This document shows positions 8,502-17,612 of a DNA stretch of 64,000 bases, piece by piece (positions within the stretch are counted from its first letter, which is position 1; every line of letters starts with the position of its first letter). The stretch covers positions 1 to 64,000 of the forward strand of contig JABHEG010000367.1 of NCBI GenBank assembly GCA_018676675.1, read 5' to 3'. This stretch comes from Lentisphaerota bacterium (lineage in GTDB: Bacteria > Verrucomicrobiota > Lentisphaeria > Oligosphaerales > JABHEG01). The position numbers and the translations under genes are program-made. The notes beneath the pieces are model-generated. The model was given only the letters and a program-made list of their open reading frames with translations, was not told where the DNA came from and did no database searches.

Positions 8502-9740
8502 ATGCCTCCAGAACCACGTGATCTGCGAGTCATTCAAGACTTGGCCCGGGAATATGCGGATGTCGCATCCTGGCCACAGAACGACGACCGTCGGGAGCTT
8601 TGGCGCCGGCACTTCAGTCTCGAGGGAACGAGGCCGCTGGTGCTTTGCCATTTGGGTGACTGCCGTGACGAGATTCTCGGGCCGGATCTTCAGTGTGAAG
8701 ACCCGTTCCTGCGCCAGCACGAAATGGTCTTGCGAGAGCTGTTGTTTCACAGCACGCTCCATGATGATCGTGTGTTCGAGCCCTGCACCATGCAACGGGC
8801 GGTGTTCAATACCCAGAGTAATGCTCTGTGGGGCCCCCCGATCGACTGTGTCCCGGCTCCCGAAGCCGAGGGAAGCTGGCTGTTCATTCCGCCGATCCGT
8901 GAGCTTGTTGACAGCTCAGTGCTTGCTCTGCCGTTTCATGACATCGACTATGAAACAACGCGACAGCAGACCTACCGACTCATGGAGGCCCTGGGAGACC
9001 GATTGACTGTCCACGAGGATCGCACGCCGCTGTATAGCGGGTTGAATGCGGACATCGCGACCCAATTGGCGCGCCTGCGCGGTCCCGAACAGGTGATGAT
9101 TGATATGGTCGACAACCCCGCCTGGCTACATGAGGTGTTGGCCTTCATGCGAGACGGGATTCTCAGTGTTCAGGCGGAAGCGGAAGCGTGCGGCGACTAC
9201 AGCCTGATGAGCCAGCAGAATCAGGCGATGCCCTATGTTCGGGAGCTTCCGCAGCCCGTTCCCGCGACGCACGGCGATGCCCGGAACCGGATGTGGTGCT
9301 TCATGGCTGCACAGGAGTTCACGTCGGTCAGCCCGGGGATGCACCGGCAGTTCCTACTGGACTACCAGATCCCGATCATGGGACGCTATGGACTCGTCCA
9401 CTACGGTGGTCACGAGGATCTGACAGGGAAGATAGACATGCTGCGCGCTATCCCAAATTTGCGCAGCATCGCGGTGGCTTCGTCAGCCGACATCCGGGCC
9501 TGCGCCGAGAGGATTGGTGCGGACTACGCAAGTTCCTGGCGGCCGGACGCGACCGAGATGGTGTGTGTTGGGTATGACGCGGAGCACATCCGACGGCAGA
9601 TCGGGGAAGCCTTGACCCACTTCCGGGGATGCCACCTGCACATCATTCTCAAAGACATTCGGACCGTCCAGAGCCAGCCCAATCGGCTGCGGAGCTGGGT
9701 GAGGCTGGTGAAGGAAGAAATCGATCGCGTTTGGGGATGA
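8502..9740 (+). CDS. Uroporphyrinogen decarboxylase-like (UroD-like) protein
   Basis: The 412-residue protein has the overall pattern of the UroD/MtaA TIM-barrel superfamily, with a C-terminal half carrying MGRYGLVHYGGHEDL and SIAVASSADIRACAERIG. The Arg-rich N-terminal substrate motif of HemE is not apparent. Members of this divergent group are often methyltransferases or demethylases working with corrinoid proteins, but no corrinoid protein is encoded nearby. The ATG at 8502 is chosen because GGAG lies 8 nt upstream; the frame itself is open from 8307. The gene is transcribed away from the glycan operon. Substrate unknown. Confidence 0.65.
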   Translation: MPPEPRDLRVIQDLAREYADVASWPQNDDRRELWRRHFSLEGTRPLVLCHLGDCRDEILGPDLQCEDPFLRQHEMVLRELLFHSTLHDDRVFEPCTMQRAVFNTQSNALWGPPIDCVPAPEAEGSWLFIPPIRELVDSSVLALPFHDIDYETTRQQTYRLMEALGDRLTVHEDRTPLYSGLNADIATQLARLRGPEQVMIDMVDNPAWLHEVLAFMRDGILSVQAEAEACGDYSLMSQQNQAMPYVRELPQPVPATHGDARNRMWCFMAAQEFTSVSPGMHRQFLLDYQIPIMGRYGLVHYGGHEDLTGKIDMLRAIPNLRSIAVASSADIRACAERIGADYASSWRPDATEMVCVGYDAEHIRRQIGEALTHFRGCHLHIILKDIRTVQSQPNRLRSWVRLVKEEIDRVWG

Positions 9741-9833
9741 GTGGCGGAGGCGCGGAGTGTGAACTTGTCCGTGGCCCTCGCCAATCAGAGGAGGGCAGGG
9801 GAACGGTAAGGTGGCCGGGGGGGCTCTCCGGTA

Positions 9834-11207
9834 TCAGTTCCCCAGGGATTGGATGGGGGCGGGAATCCGACCGCCGAAGTCCACAAAGGCCTTGCTTGCA
9901 CCGTTGTTACGCACATCGATGATCGTTGCTGAACCGAACAGGCCACCAAATTCGACAAAGTCACCGGCCTTGGCTCCCGGGACGGGGATCAGGCGGACGG
10001 CGGTGGTCTTGTTGTTGATGACCCCGATGGCCATCTCGTCAGCAATGATGGCGGCGATGGTCTCCGGGGCGGTGTCACCAGGCACGGCAATCATGTCGAG
10101 CCCCACTGAACAGACACTGGTCATCGCTTCCAGTTTCTCCAGCACCAGGTGTCCTTTGGCGACGGCCTCGGCGAGACAGGAGTCCTCACTCACCGGAATG
10201 AATAAGCCGCTCATTCCCCCCACTGAGCTCGAGGCGAATGCGCCGCCTTTTTTTACGGCATCGTTGAGCATGGCGACGGCTGCGGTTGAACCCGGAGCTC
10301 CGACGTGGTCGATTCCGAGCGTGCGGATGATCTCGCCGACGCTGTCACCGATTTCCGGTGTTGGTGCGAGGGAGAGATCCACGATCCCAAAGGGAACGCC
10401 CAGTTCGGCTGCCACCTCACGACCAATGAGTTCGCCAACGCGCGTAACCCGGAAGCTCGTGAGTTTGATCTCTTCGGCCAGATCGCCCAGCGTCAGGTCC
10501 TGTCCTCTGTCGATGCGTCGCCGCAGGGCCGAGCAGACGACCCCGGGGCCGGATACACCAATATTGACTGTGGCTTCGGCTTCGCCTCCCCCCATGTAGG
10601 CACCCGCCATGAACGGGTTGTCTTCAGGAATGTTGGAGAAAATCACCAGCTTGGCACAACCGAAGCCGTTCTGTTTCTCGGTGGCTCGGGCGATATCGAG
10701 GACGATGTGCCCGAGTTGCCCGATCGCATCCATGTTGATGCCCGTCTTCCGAGACGCGACATTCACCGACGAACACACGCGGCTGGTGGTCGACAGCACT
10801 TCGGGCAGGGCTTCCATCACGATACGGTCTGTCGGGGTAGCGCCCTTGTGCACGAGCGCGGTGAACCCGCCAACCAGGTCGACACCACATTCAGCGGCGG
10901 CTTGATCCAGCGTACGGGCTACCTCAACGGCCGTCTTTCGACCGTGTCCGGCCAGGATATGCGTCACCGGTGAGATTGCCAGCCTCTTGTTGGTGACAGG
11001 GATTCCGTACTTCACCCCGATTTTGTCACAGACGGCCACGAGCCGACTGGCGTGGGAGAGGATCTTGTCATGGAGTTTGCGGCAGAGGTGGCCGATGCCG
11101 GCTGCTGCACAGTCGTCCACATTCAGGGCCATAGTGACGGTACGGACATCCAAGTGCTCTGCGTGGAGCATCTCGATCGTTGACAGGATCTCTTCGGTGC
11201 GGAGCAT
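9834..11207 (-). CDS. UPF0210 (DUF711) family protein, PFL-like
   Basis: This 457-residue protein matches the UPF0210/DUF711 family throughout, for example MLRTEEILSTIEML at the start, NKRLAISPVTHILAG, FTALVHKGATP, GGGEAEATVNIGVSGPGV and a C-terminal PVPGAKAGDFVEFGGLFG. The family has a PFL/anaerobic ribonucleotide reductase-like barrel but no established reaction. The ATG at 11207 is used because it matches the family start and lies 4 nt after the stop of the ACT-domain gene. A longer frame runs to 11264. UPF0210 and an ACT partner (UPF0237-like) are a conserved operon pair in many bacteria, and that arrangement is seen here. Confidence 0.9.
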   Translation of the reverse strand: MLRTEEILSTIEMLHAEHLDVRTVTMALNVDDCAAAGIGHLCRKLHDKILSHASRLVAVCDKIGVKYGIPVTNKRLAISPVTHILAGHGRKTAVEVARTLDQAAAECGVDLVGGFTALVHKGATPTDRIVMEALPEVLSTTSRVCSSVNVASRKTGINMDAIGQLGHIVLDIARATEKQNGFGCAKLVIFSNIPEDNPFMAGAYMGGGEAEATVNIGVSGPGVVCSALRRRIDRGQDLTLGDLAEEIKLTSFRVTRVGELIGREVAAELGVPFGIVDLSLAPTPEIGDSVGEIIRTLGIDHVGAPGSTAAVAMLNDAVKKGGAFASSSVGGMSGLFIPVSEDSCLAEAVAKGHLVLEKLEAMTSVCSVGLDMIAVPGDTAPETIAAIIADEMAIGVINNKTTAVRLIPVPGAKAGDFVEFGGLFGSATIIDVRNNGASKAFVDFGGRIPAPIQSLGN

Positions 11208-11211
11208 CTGG

Positions 11212-11904
11212 CTATTTCCCGTGGCTGTGGGCGAGGCGCAGTTGATTGGTGGCGACGAATACATTCTCGTGCTGGAAGCGAACGGTGAAGCCTTCCTCGT
11301 TGCCCATCTCCTCCAAGTCAGCCTGGATCATGGTGATGGACCAGTGTGGAGGCACCTGGACCTGAGCAATGAGCACAAAATCATCACCACTGCGATCGCC
11401 GAAGAGGTCGGTGATGTTGATGTCCTTGTCGGCCAGGTACTGGGCGAACCGCCGGATAATGCCGGGTTTGTCTTTACCGAAAGCGGTGACCACGAACTGC
11501 TCAAGCGGCTCGGCGGCTTGCGAGCCTGGGGCTTCGCAACGGCGAACGGAGACCTGAAATCCGGTCACGTCCTGGTCCGGTCCCTCCACAGACGCTTTCA
11601 GGGCTTCCGTCTCCACTGCTTCCGGGAAGGTCGCGACTATGATGAGAGTGAAGTACCCACCCACGACGGTTTGGCTACAGGCCGTGATGTTTCCCCCCAG
11701 GCTGCAGATGGCGTTTGTCACCGCTGAAACGATCCCGGGGTGATCGTCGCTCATCACGTTGAGGACGTAGGCATGGCTTGACTGCGGTTGGCTCATGGTT
11801 GTGCTGCTGTATTCGGACCGGGTTTTCCCGGACTCAGTAGGTTCCTGGCCTCGGACGGGACTACGGTCGACCGGAGTGGTCTTGATGCCCCAGTTTCCTC
11901 CCAT
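11212..11904 (-). CDS. Double ACT-domain protein, GcvR-like/UPF0237-like
   Basis: The 230-residue protein contains two ACT domains. The first begins at about residue 45 with the pattern VMSDDHPGIVSAVTNAI and the second at about 135 with AFGKDKPGIIRRFAQYL. ACT domains bind amino acids or related small ligands, and the double arrangement is that of glycine-cleavage regulators. The ATG at 11904 has a perfect GGAGG 6 nt upstream, so about 37 poorly conserved residues precede the first ACT domain. A shorter start at 11796 would begin directly at MSQPQSS but lacks a ribosome-binding site. Its stop is 4 nt before the UPF0210 start, so it probably modulates or senses a ligand for that protein. Confidence 0.85.
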   Translation of the reverse strand: MGGNWGIKTTPVDRSPVRGQEPTESGKTRSEYSSTTMSQPQSSHAYVLNVMSDDHPGIVSAVTNAICSLGGNITACSQTVVGGYFTLIIVATFPEAVETEALKASVEGPDQDVTGFQVSVRRCEAPGSQAAEPLEQFVVTAFGKDKPGIIRRFAQYLADKDINITDLFGDRSGDDFVLIAQVQVPPHWSITMIQADLEEMGNEEGFTVRFQHENVFVATNQLRLAHSHGK

Positions 11905-12068
11905 TTTCTGCCTCCGGAGACGCAATAGTTTACTCTGGCAAGAGTGAGTTACAAAAGCACAGGACCGCTCATTCGAGGGGAGCGTGGGCTTGCGTCGCGG
12001 AGCATGTCGCGTGATATTCCGAACTGCGCGGTCCCGCGTCAGGAGCGTTCACCTCAAAAGACGATCTC

Positions 12069-12914
12069 ATGAGTCGACAACTGTTCTTCGATCTCGACTT
12101 CACTCCTCCTTCTCCTCCTCGGTCCGCATCCACGGCCCGCAGGCGTCAGGGGCTTCAACGTGCTGTGCTACGCTGGCTTGAGGCGACCGATTCGCCGACG
12201 GGATTCGGGGTCAATGTTGTCACCCGGATTTCGCGGTTTCGAGCTGACATCGGGGCGTTCTGGAGTCACCCGATCCGCAACACGCATGACGAGGGCCCGC
12301 GGCAGATCCTGAGTCCCTTCCGAACAGCCATTGTGCAGTGTTGTGCTGAGCGCGACGACTGCTGGCCTGACTGCACCCGATCCGACGAGCTCCTACCGAA
12401 GTTGAGCAGCCTCAAGGAAGAAATTCTGGCGGTCGAGGCGCAGATCCGGGCAACGGAGCCCCAGCTACGTGCCACGAACACGCTGTTCGAGGAGTACGCG
12501 GAATGGGACTACGAGGAATCGACGAATCGGACGTACCATCGGCTCAAACGGGCGATCGCGAAGATGGAGCATGGCATCTACCACGGGACGAAGTTCGAGC
12601 GCATCCGCAGTGCGGCTCTGGCGGATCGCCTCTACCTGGCCGTCCCGGAGGGGACAGTCCAACCTGGAGAGCTGGCCGATGGGTGGGGGCTTCTTTGGGT
12701 CGACGACGCGCTCGAAGTCGCAGAGGTATCGGCCCCGCATGACCGTGAATGCCTTGCCTCCAACCGGCTGCACCTTATTCAGAACATTGCGTCCTCGTCC
12801 CGCGCGGCGCTCTTCTCCTCTTGCGGCGTGCGGCGCCAATCGGCGGGGGATGTGGTCTTTGTGCGTCGACCGAGGTCTCCCCGACAGGCCATCCATCCCT
12901 CGCTTCCGGACTGA
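12069..12914 (+). CDS. MmcB-like PD-(D/E)XK-fold protein with altered active site
   Basis: The 281-residue protein resembles the MmcB-type restriction-endonuclease fold: FRADIGAFW (Asp60), TAIVQCCAERDDCWPD (about 87-101), then DRLYLAVPEGTV and GWGLLWVD (about 187-211). In MmcB-like nucleases the second motif is E-x-K; here it is Gln90-Cys91-Cys92. About 80 residues rich in Glu, Lys, Leu and Arg (110-185) are inserted between the two halves and look helical, perhaps coiled. The C-terminal residues of about 258-281 are basic and low in similarity to anything I recognise. The role is unknown; a DNA-related binding role is an inference from the fold. The start has no strong ribosome-binding site. 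Confidence 0.6.
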   Translation: MSRQLFFDLDFTPPSPPRSASTARRRQGLQRAVLRWLEATDSPTGFGVNVVTRISRFRADIGAFWSHPIRNTHDEGPRQILSPFRTAIVQCCAERDDCWPDCTRSDELLPKLSSLKEEILAVEAQIRATEPQLRATNTLFEEYAEWDYEESTNRTYHRLKRAIAKMEHGIYHGTKFERIRSAALADRLYLAVPEGTVQPGELADGWGLLWVDDALEVAEVSAPHDRECLASNRLHLIQNIASSSRAALFSSCGVRRQSAGDVVFVRRPRSPRQAIHPSLPD

Positions 12915-12990
12915 TCGTAGCGCTACGACGCTCCCTGCCGCCTGCACCCGTGCTCGGTCGTCAACCTGTACAAACTCCTGGAACATCGCT

Positions 12991-14034
12991 GTGACACGCG
13001 GACCTCAGCAAGACCTTCTGCTGCGCCCGGACTTTGAGGCGTTCACCCGCGGGTGTCTTGAGACCGAATGGGAGCGCGGGGCGATGCGCCTTCGCCGTCT
13101 GACCGCCCGCCAAAGGTCCTTTCTGGGGGAACGGAACTCCTTTTCCGTGCGTGCGGCGTGCAATGCAGGGCAGGCCATCGAGTTCGAAACGGATTCCAGG
13201 ACGTTGGACCTGGAATGCCGGATCGTTGCTGCTACGTGTTCCTGGTTCGGGGTCGATCTTGAGGTCGATGGCGAGCCCCAAGCGGCTGTGCGTGAAGCCC
13301 AGCCTCGGAACCCGATCCGCGTTCGGTTGTTGAGCTTCGCGGAGACGGCTTGGCGCCGGATCCGGATTCACCTGCCATATGGGATGGGGCTCGGGCTCCA
13401 GGCAGTCGTTCTGGCTCCCGGGGCTGACGCCAAGCCCGTGGATCGGCCCAAGCGTCGACTGCTGTGCTTCGGGGACTCGATCACTCAGGGATTGAGTGCA
13501 GACCGTCCCTCCTGCACCTACGCGGCGAGCCTGGCATCGACGTTGGGGATGGAGCTCATTAACCAGGGACTCACAGATCATGTGCTGAATCCCGGTTTCG
13601 TCCCGACTGATCTGGCGGCCCTGCCTGACGCCGTGACCGTGGCATATGGCACGAACGAGTGGTCAGCTGGTTGGACGGAATGCGAGGCGTGTGATGCCCT
13701 TGACGCATTCCTCACGCAGCTTCGTGCTGTGCTGCCTCCGGACGCCCCAATTGCTGTGGTCAGTCCTCTCTGGCGGGTTGATACCGTGGAAAGAGGCGCG
13801 GCGGCAGGGCTGGCGCGTTTTGCCGCGGGGTTGGAGTCCACGGCGGCCCGTTGTGGGGCGCTCCCCGTGCCTGGTCTGGAACTCCTGCCCCATGAACAGC
13901 GGTACTTCGACGACGGCAGCCATCCGACATCCACGGGACACCACCTCGTGGCTCAGGGCCTCAGGAAGCGTCTGTCGGGAATCTGGCTCGAACGGACTGA
14001 TTCGGCTCCCGAACAAACGATAGGACACCCGTGA
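12991..14034 (+). CDS. SGNH/GDSL-family hydrolase with N-terminal beta domain
   Basis: The protein of about 347 residues has an N-terminal beta-sandwich-like region and a C-terminal SGNH esterase domain. Block I is CFGDSITQG with the nucleophile Ser, block III is VAYGTNEWS, and block V is DDGSHPTSTGHH carrying the catalytic Asp and His. This order resembles carbohydrate-esterase types of the CE2 class. No signal peptide is seen. The GTG at 12991 is the start I prefer, but the ribosome-binding site is weak and the frame is open back to 12469, overlapping the preceding gene. The stop overlaps the next start as TGATG, so translation of the HAD gene is probably coupled. Confidence 0.75.
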   Translation: MTRGPQQDLLLRPDFEAFTRGCLETEWERGAMRLRRLTARQRSFLGERNSFSVRAACNAGQAIEFETDSRTLDLECRIVAATCSWFGVDLEVDGEPQAAVREAQPRNPIRVRLLSFAETAWRRIRIHLPYGMGLGLQAVVLAPGADAKPVDRPKRRLLCFGDSITQGLSADRPSCTYAASLASTLGMELINQGLTDHVLNPGFVPTDLAALPDAVTVAYGTNEWSAGWTECEACDALDAFLTQLRAVLPPDAPIAVVSPLWRVDTVERGAAAGLARFAAGLESTAARCGALPVPGLELLPHEQRYFDDGSHPTSTGHHLVAQGLRKRLSGIWLERTDSAPEQTIGHP

Positions 14035-14999
14035 TGTCGACTGATCCCGATGCAGTGCCGGTAACTGACCCGGTTGGCCTCTTGTCGCAAGGGCACAGAT
14101 CGCCTGAGCCGGATTGTCCGGAGGACCGCAGTGCCGTTGGGGCCGTTCCCCAGGGCACGTATCGTTTGATGGATTGGCTCGAGGAGAACCAGTCGCAGGT
14201 CGATGCGCTGGTTCTTGACATCGACGGCGTTCTGATGATCGACCACGGGCCGACGGCGGGCAGTCGTGCCCTGATCGCCTGGCTGCGCGATATGGCGCTC
14301 CCTTTTGTACTGCTTACCAACGATGGGTGCAATTCGCCGTCGCAGAAGGCGGAGGCACTGGCCCAATGCGGGGTTGACGTCCTGGCATCGGAGCTGGTTT
14401 CGGCGTCGCACGGTCTGGTCGATCTGGTGGATAGCCGTGGCTGGCGTGGGCACCGTTTTTTTGTGATGGGAGAGCTCGGGCAACCGTCGTTTGTGGCCGA
14501 AGCCGGACTTGTCCCGATCGACGATCTGGCCCAACTCGACGCATGCTTCGGCGTGGCCATCGGTGAGAAGCACTATGACTGGCACGCAACCATCACGGCG
14601 GTTTTCAACTTCTTGCTGAAGCAGCCGCACGCTCCCCTTGTCGTGCCGAACCCGGATCTCTACTTCCCCATCAGTGACAATCGTCTGCACCTGGCGTCGG
14701 GTGCGGTTGCCTCCTTCCTGGCCTCGTTGTGCGAGTCTCGTGGCCGCCAATTGCTCCCGATTTACCTGGGGAAGCCTCACGCTCCTATCTTCCAACATGC
14801 TCACCGCGTGCTCGAGGCCCAGGCGTCGCGACGCATTGCTCCCGGCAGAGTGATGATTGTGGGGGATTCCCTCGCCTCCGACATGGAAGGCGGGGCCAGT
14901 TTCGGGTATCGCACAGGCCTGATGATGGGGGGGATAACGACGGCCCAGCACCTTGATCGGGCCGCACGTCAACCGGATGTCGTCTTCTCTCGCATCTGA
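14034..14999 (+). CDS. HAD superfamily IIA phosphatase, NagD-like
   Basis: The 321-residue protein has HAD motif I as VLDIDGVLMID (Asp-x-Asp), motif II LLTNDG, and a C-terminal GKPHAPIFQHA and VMIVGDSLASDMEGG carrying motifs III and IV. The cap of type C2 lies between, at about residues 110-220. Such proteins dephosphorylate sugar phosphates or nucleotides. The first 50 residues precede motif I and have no recognised domain. The start ATG overlaps the upstream SGNH stop (TGATG). A GTG lies one codon upstream. Context with an SGNH hydrolase suggests carbohydrate metabolism, but the substrate cannot be read. Confidence 0.85.
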   Translation: MSTDPDAVPVTDPVGLLSQGHRSPEPDCPEDRSAVGAVPQGTYRLMDWLEENQSQVDALVLDIDGVLMIDHGPTAGSRALIAWLRDMALPFVLLTNDGCNSPSQKAEALAQCGVDVLASELVSASHGLVDLVDSRGWRGHRFFVMGELGQPSFVAEAGLVPIDDLAQLDACFGVAIGEKHYDWHATITAVFNFLLKQPHAPLVVPNPDLYFPISDNRLHLASGAVASFLASLCESRGRQLLPIYLGKPHAPIFQHAHRVLEAQASRRIAPGRVMIVGDSLASDMEGGASFGYRTGLMMGGITTAQHLDRAARQPDVVFSRI

Positions 15000-15155
15000 C
15001 CAGCGGGGTGACTTTCCTCACGTGACGCGGTCCTGCCGAGGTTGCGGCGCGGCAGCCTTCGGATCGATTCCGGCCGTCCGGGTTGCAAACGCTGCTGTGG
15101 GCATGCATATAACCATGTTAGGGGAAGGCGTGCGGGAAACAGCGTGTTGGAAGGT

Positions 15156-17117
15156 ATGAGCACAGTAGTCAGTCAACTGAAGTTGCGCCTCTCGCCGGAC
15201 GTTGAGCGCCGACTTCTGCCCGATGGCATTTGCCTGTTGAAGCAGACTCGGTTTGCCACTTATCTGACGCTTGCCCCAGCGCAGTTGGAGATTCTCGAGT
15301 GTTTCACCGGGCCGGAGCCGGTTGCGGTTCAGGACGCTCTTTTCGGTATGCTGGCTGCCGGGAGGCCATGTCATCTCCGTGAGTTCTACCGTTTTGTTTT
15401 GGCTGCTGTTGATCGGGGCGTTCTCATCGGCCAGGGAGCGGATGAGGATCAGGATAGCAGGGAACTCCGCGGGCATTGCTGGCCTTTTGGCTGGCGAGTG
15501 GGGCCATCGGTGATGCTGTTTGTGCTGTTTGCCGCCTCCGGAGCCTGGGCGTTGGGGGGAAGTGTTCCGGGACTTCCGGGAACAGCTGGAGGCTGGGGAG
15601 TCTTGCTGCTGTCAATTATCCTCGCTCTGAGCCTGGCCTATGTCCTTCCCGGCTGTGTTTTGCGCGGGTACGGTCGGCTTGTCTATTCACCGGGCGTTCG
15701 GTCCCATTACGGCGTTCCCCACTTCTGGATAGACACACGCGATGCTTTCATGGCGGGACGTCCATGCCAGTTGGCAACGGCTCTGATGGCTCTGACTGCT
15801 CCGTTCATCGTCGCGGTGGCGGCCTATCTGATGAACATACAGAGCGGCTTGCTGGCCGCTGCTGTGGCACTCCTGATGCTTTCGTCACCGTTTGGGAATA
15901 CCCCTGGGCATGAACTTGTCCATGCGGTCTTTCGCCGGGCCAGGCGGATTCCGCATCGTGTGCCACAGTTCATGAGTGGACGCTTGTTCTGTCACCTGTT
16001 TGGCATGAGTGCCAGGCTGGCTGAGCGACGCTACCTGGCGGCGTACTGGGCGTACGTCTTTCTGTGGTTGAGCGGCTTGTTTGTCTTCTGCGAGGGTGTC
16101 GTTCGGCAACATTGGGATGTGTGGGTGAGGAATGTTGTCTTCGCCCCATCACCGGGGGCGAAAGCGGTGGCCGTTCTCGGCTGCGCCACGCTTTTCGTCC
16201 TACTGCTCGTCCCGATCATTTGCCAGATGTGGTTCGTTTTCCACAGCGCTTTTGTCCTGGCGTCACCGATGTTGCTCAACACGGAACGGTCTCTCTTACG
16301 GAAGTGCCGGGGGAAGGCGAGCCCGTCACCTGAGGTCATGGCTGGTTTTTTGGCTCAGACTCCCCTTTTTGCCGACCTGTCTGAGGAAGGGCTTCTCGCT
16401 GTTGCGCAGAGCATGACTGTTTCCACGATCAGGAAGGGGACGCTGGTCATTCGGGAGGGAGATTGCGGGGATTTGCTCTTCGTCGTTCACTCCGGTGAGG
16501 TAGTCGTCTCAAAGGAGACAGAGACTGGACACCGTGCAGTCGTTGCCACGTTGGCGGAGGGCGAAGTGTTCGGCGAGATTGCGCTCTTGGATCGCGTTCC
16601 GCGCACGGCCACGGTAACCGCCTCTTGCACCACCGAACTTTTCATTCTTCCGAGAATCTCGTTTGACGAGCTTCTGCTTGCTCCGCTCGGAGCCGAGCGC
16701 GTCCGAGTGATCATCCAGGTGTGCAGCTTCATCAAACGCAATCGCATGTTTTCGGAATGGCCGGATCAGGCACTCCAGGCTCTGGCGCGCCAGTTATCCT
16801 TCGTTGATTTTGAGCGAGGCCAGGTGATCATCGAGCAGGATCAGCCTAATGAGGCCTTTTTCCTCATTTATGAGGGACAATGTGACGTTCACCGCGGGGG
16901 TGAGTTGTATGCCACACTTGGCACGGGTGACTTTTTCGGGGAAATAAGTCTTCTTCAAGGGGTTCCGGCAGTGGCAAGGGTGACAGCCAACACGCCCTCG
17001 CGTTGCCTCAAACTCGACCGTGATGAGTTTCTTAGATTCGTGACGGAGGATGCCCTGACGGGAATCGCCATCGAGACAGCCATGGAACACCGCGTCCATC
17101 AAGATTTTTCAGGATGA
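15156..17117 (+). CDS. PqqD-like/M50-like membrane protein with two C-terminal CNB domains (copy 1)
   Basis: Protein of 653 residues. Residues of about 8-95 look like a PqqD-type winged helix. A polytopic membrane region of about six segments (110-375) follows, resembling M50 metalloprotease-type transporters (YGVPHFWIDTRDAFMAGRP). Two cyclic-nucleotide-binding domains are at about 400-515 and 525-640. CNB-A has a full phosphate-binding cassette FGEIALL with VPR (Phe472, Arg483). CNB-B has FGEISLL, but Ala605 replaces the Arg. The usual M50 HExxH position is lost (YVLPGCVLRG), yet HELVH occurs at residues 252-256. The ATG at 15156 follows GGAAGG closely, and a GTG at 15144 is possible. It is translationally coupled (ATGA) to a GspG-like gene. 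Role inferred: a cAMP/cGMP-controlled membrane protein; it is not known to be a protease. Confidence 0.7.
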   Translation: MSTVVSQLKLRLSPDVERRLLPDGICLLKQTRFATYLTLAPAQLEILECFTGPEPVAVQDALFGMLAAGRPCHLREFYRFVLAAVDRGVLIGQGADEDQDSRELRGHCWPFGWRVGPSVMLFVLFAASGAWALGGSVPGLPGTAGGWGVLLLSIILALSLAYVLPGCVLRGYGRLVYSPGVRSHYGVPHFWIDTRDAFMAGRPCQLATALMALTAPFIVAVAAYLMNIQSGLLAAAVALLMLSSPFGNTPGHELVHAVFRRARRIPHRVPQFMSGRLFCHLFGMSARLAERRYLAAYWAYVFLWLSGLFVFCEGVVRQHWDVWVRNVVFAPSPGAKAVAVLGCATLFVLLLVPIICQMWFVFHSAFVLASPMLLNTERSLLRKCRGKASPSPEVMAGFLAQTPLFADLSEEGLLAVAQSMTVSTIRKGTLVIREGDCGDLLFVVHSGEVVVSKETETGHRAVVATLAEGEVFGEIALLDRVPRTATVTASCTTELFILPRISFDELLLAPLGAERVRVIIQVCSFIKRNRMFSEWPDQALQALARQLSFVDFERGQVIIEQDQPNEAFFLIYEGQCDVHRGGELYATLGTGDFFGEISLLQGVPAVARVTANTPSRCLKLDRDEFLRFVTEDALTGIAIETAMEHRVHQDFSG

Positions 17118-17527
17118 AGCGAGCCCTCACCGTCTTTTTTACGCTGACTACGGTCGGATGGCTGGTTCACACAAACCTTGGTTTGGTGAACACAGCTTCG
17201 TCGTTGTTGGACAATTTCGGCGACGAAATGGGGACGAAGTTTGAGATGTACCGGCTGGCGACGATGGTCACCGAGTACTGCAAGGAGGAGGGCTTGACGC
17301 CCCCCAGCAACCTCAAGCGCGTCCTCAAAGCCAATGTCAAGACGTCCACCACGGCTCAGCTGAAGGAAGTTGCCACTGACCCCTGGGGCACAGTGTACCG
17401 CGTAGGCCCCGTCAAACAGGGCTTCCAGATTCTGAGCGCGGGACCCGACAAGAAGTGGAAAACTCGCGACGACCTGAAGCTCTACCGGTCACTGGCCGGA
17501 ACCGGGCTGGAGCCGGACTCCAAATGA
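17114..17527 (+). CDS. Small membrane-anchored protein with GspG-like C-terminal domain (copy 1)
   Basis: The 137-residue protein begins with a hydrophobic segment (about 4-25) and ends with the type II secretion pseudopilin-like pattern DPWGTVYRV, then ILSAGPDKKWKTRDDL, which matches the GspG C-terminal Gly-Pro-Asp and Asp-Asp pattern (calcium-binding in GspG). The prepilin peptidase site (Gly-Phe-Thr-x-x-Glu) is absent, so it is not a normal pseudopilin. The ATG overlaps the upstream stop (ATGA), so it is almost certainly co-translated with the CNB protein. A second copy of the pair follows. Role unknown; it may be a partner or substrate of the upstream membrane protein. Confidence 0.75.
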   Translation: MKRALTVFFTLTTVGWLVHTNLGLVNTASSLLDNFGDEMGTKFEMYRLATMVTEYCKEEGLTPPSNLKRVLKANVKTSTTAQLKEVATDPWGTVYRVGPVKQGFQILSAGPDKKWKTRDDLKLYRSLAGTGLEPDSK

Positions 17528-17532
17528 GAGTC

Positions 17533-17581
17533 CTTCCCCCTCTCGATGATGGGTTTGACCCCCATCTTCGGAGGGGAGGGG
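17533..17581. repeat. Imperfect hairpin between the two CNB/GspG-like gene pairs
   Basis: GATGGG (17548-17553) pairs with CCCATC (17561-17566) around a 7-nt loop. The stem extends outward through C-rich (17536-17542) and G-rich (17573-17581) arms. No T-tract follows on either strand, so it is not a classical terminator. It may attenuate or protect transcript ends between the duplicated pairs. Confidence 0.4.
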
Positions 17582-17612
17582 CTGCTGAGTATGGCTGGAT
17601 GGAGGCATCCCT

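Noticed and set aside
12469..12990. N-terminal extension of the SGNH hydrolase frame
   Set aside because: It overlaps the MmcB-like gene in another frame and is Arg/Ser/Thr-rich without structure. The GTG at 12991 gives a normal-length enzyme.
13953..14972. 339-codon open frame on the minus strand
   Set aside because: Antisense to the HAD phosphatase with clear motifs I to IV.
15042..15155. Upstream in-frame extension of the first CNB protein
   Set aside because: It has no similarity to the paralogue, whose start aligns with the ATG at 15156.
17533..17581. Rho-independent terminator between the two gene pairs
   Set aside because: The hairpin has no following T-tract. It was listed only as an imperfect repeat.
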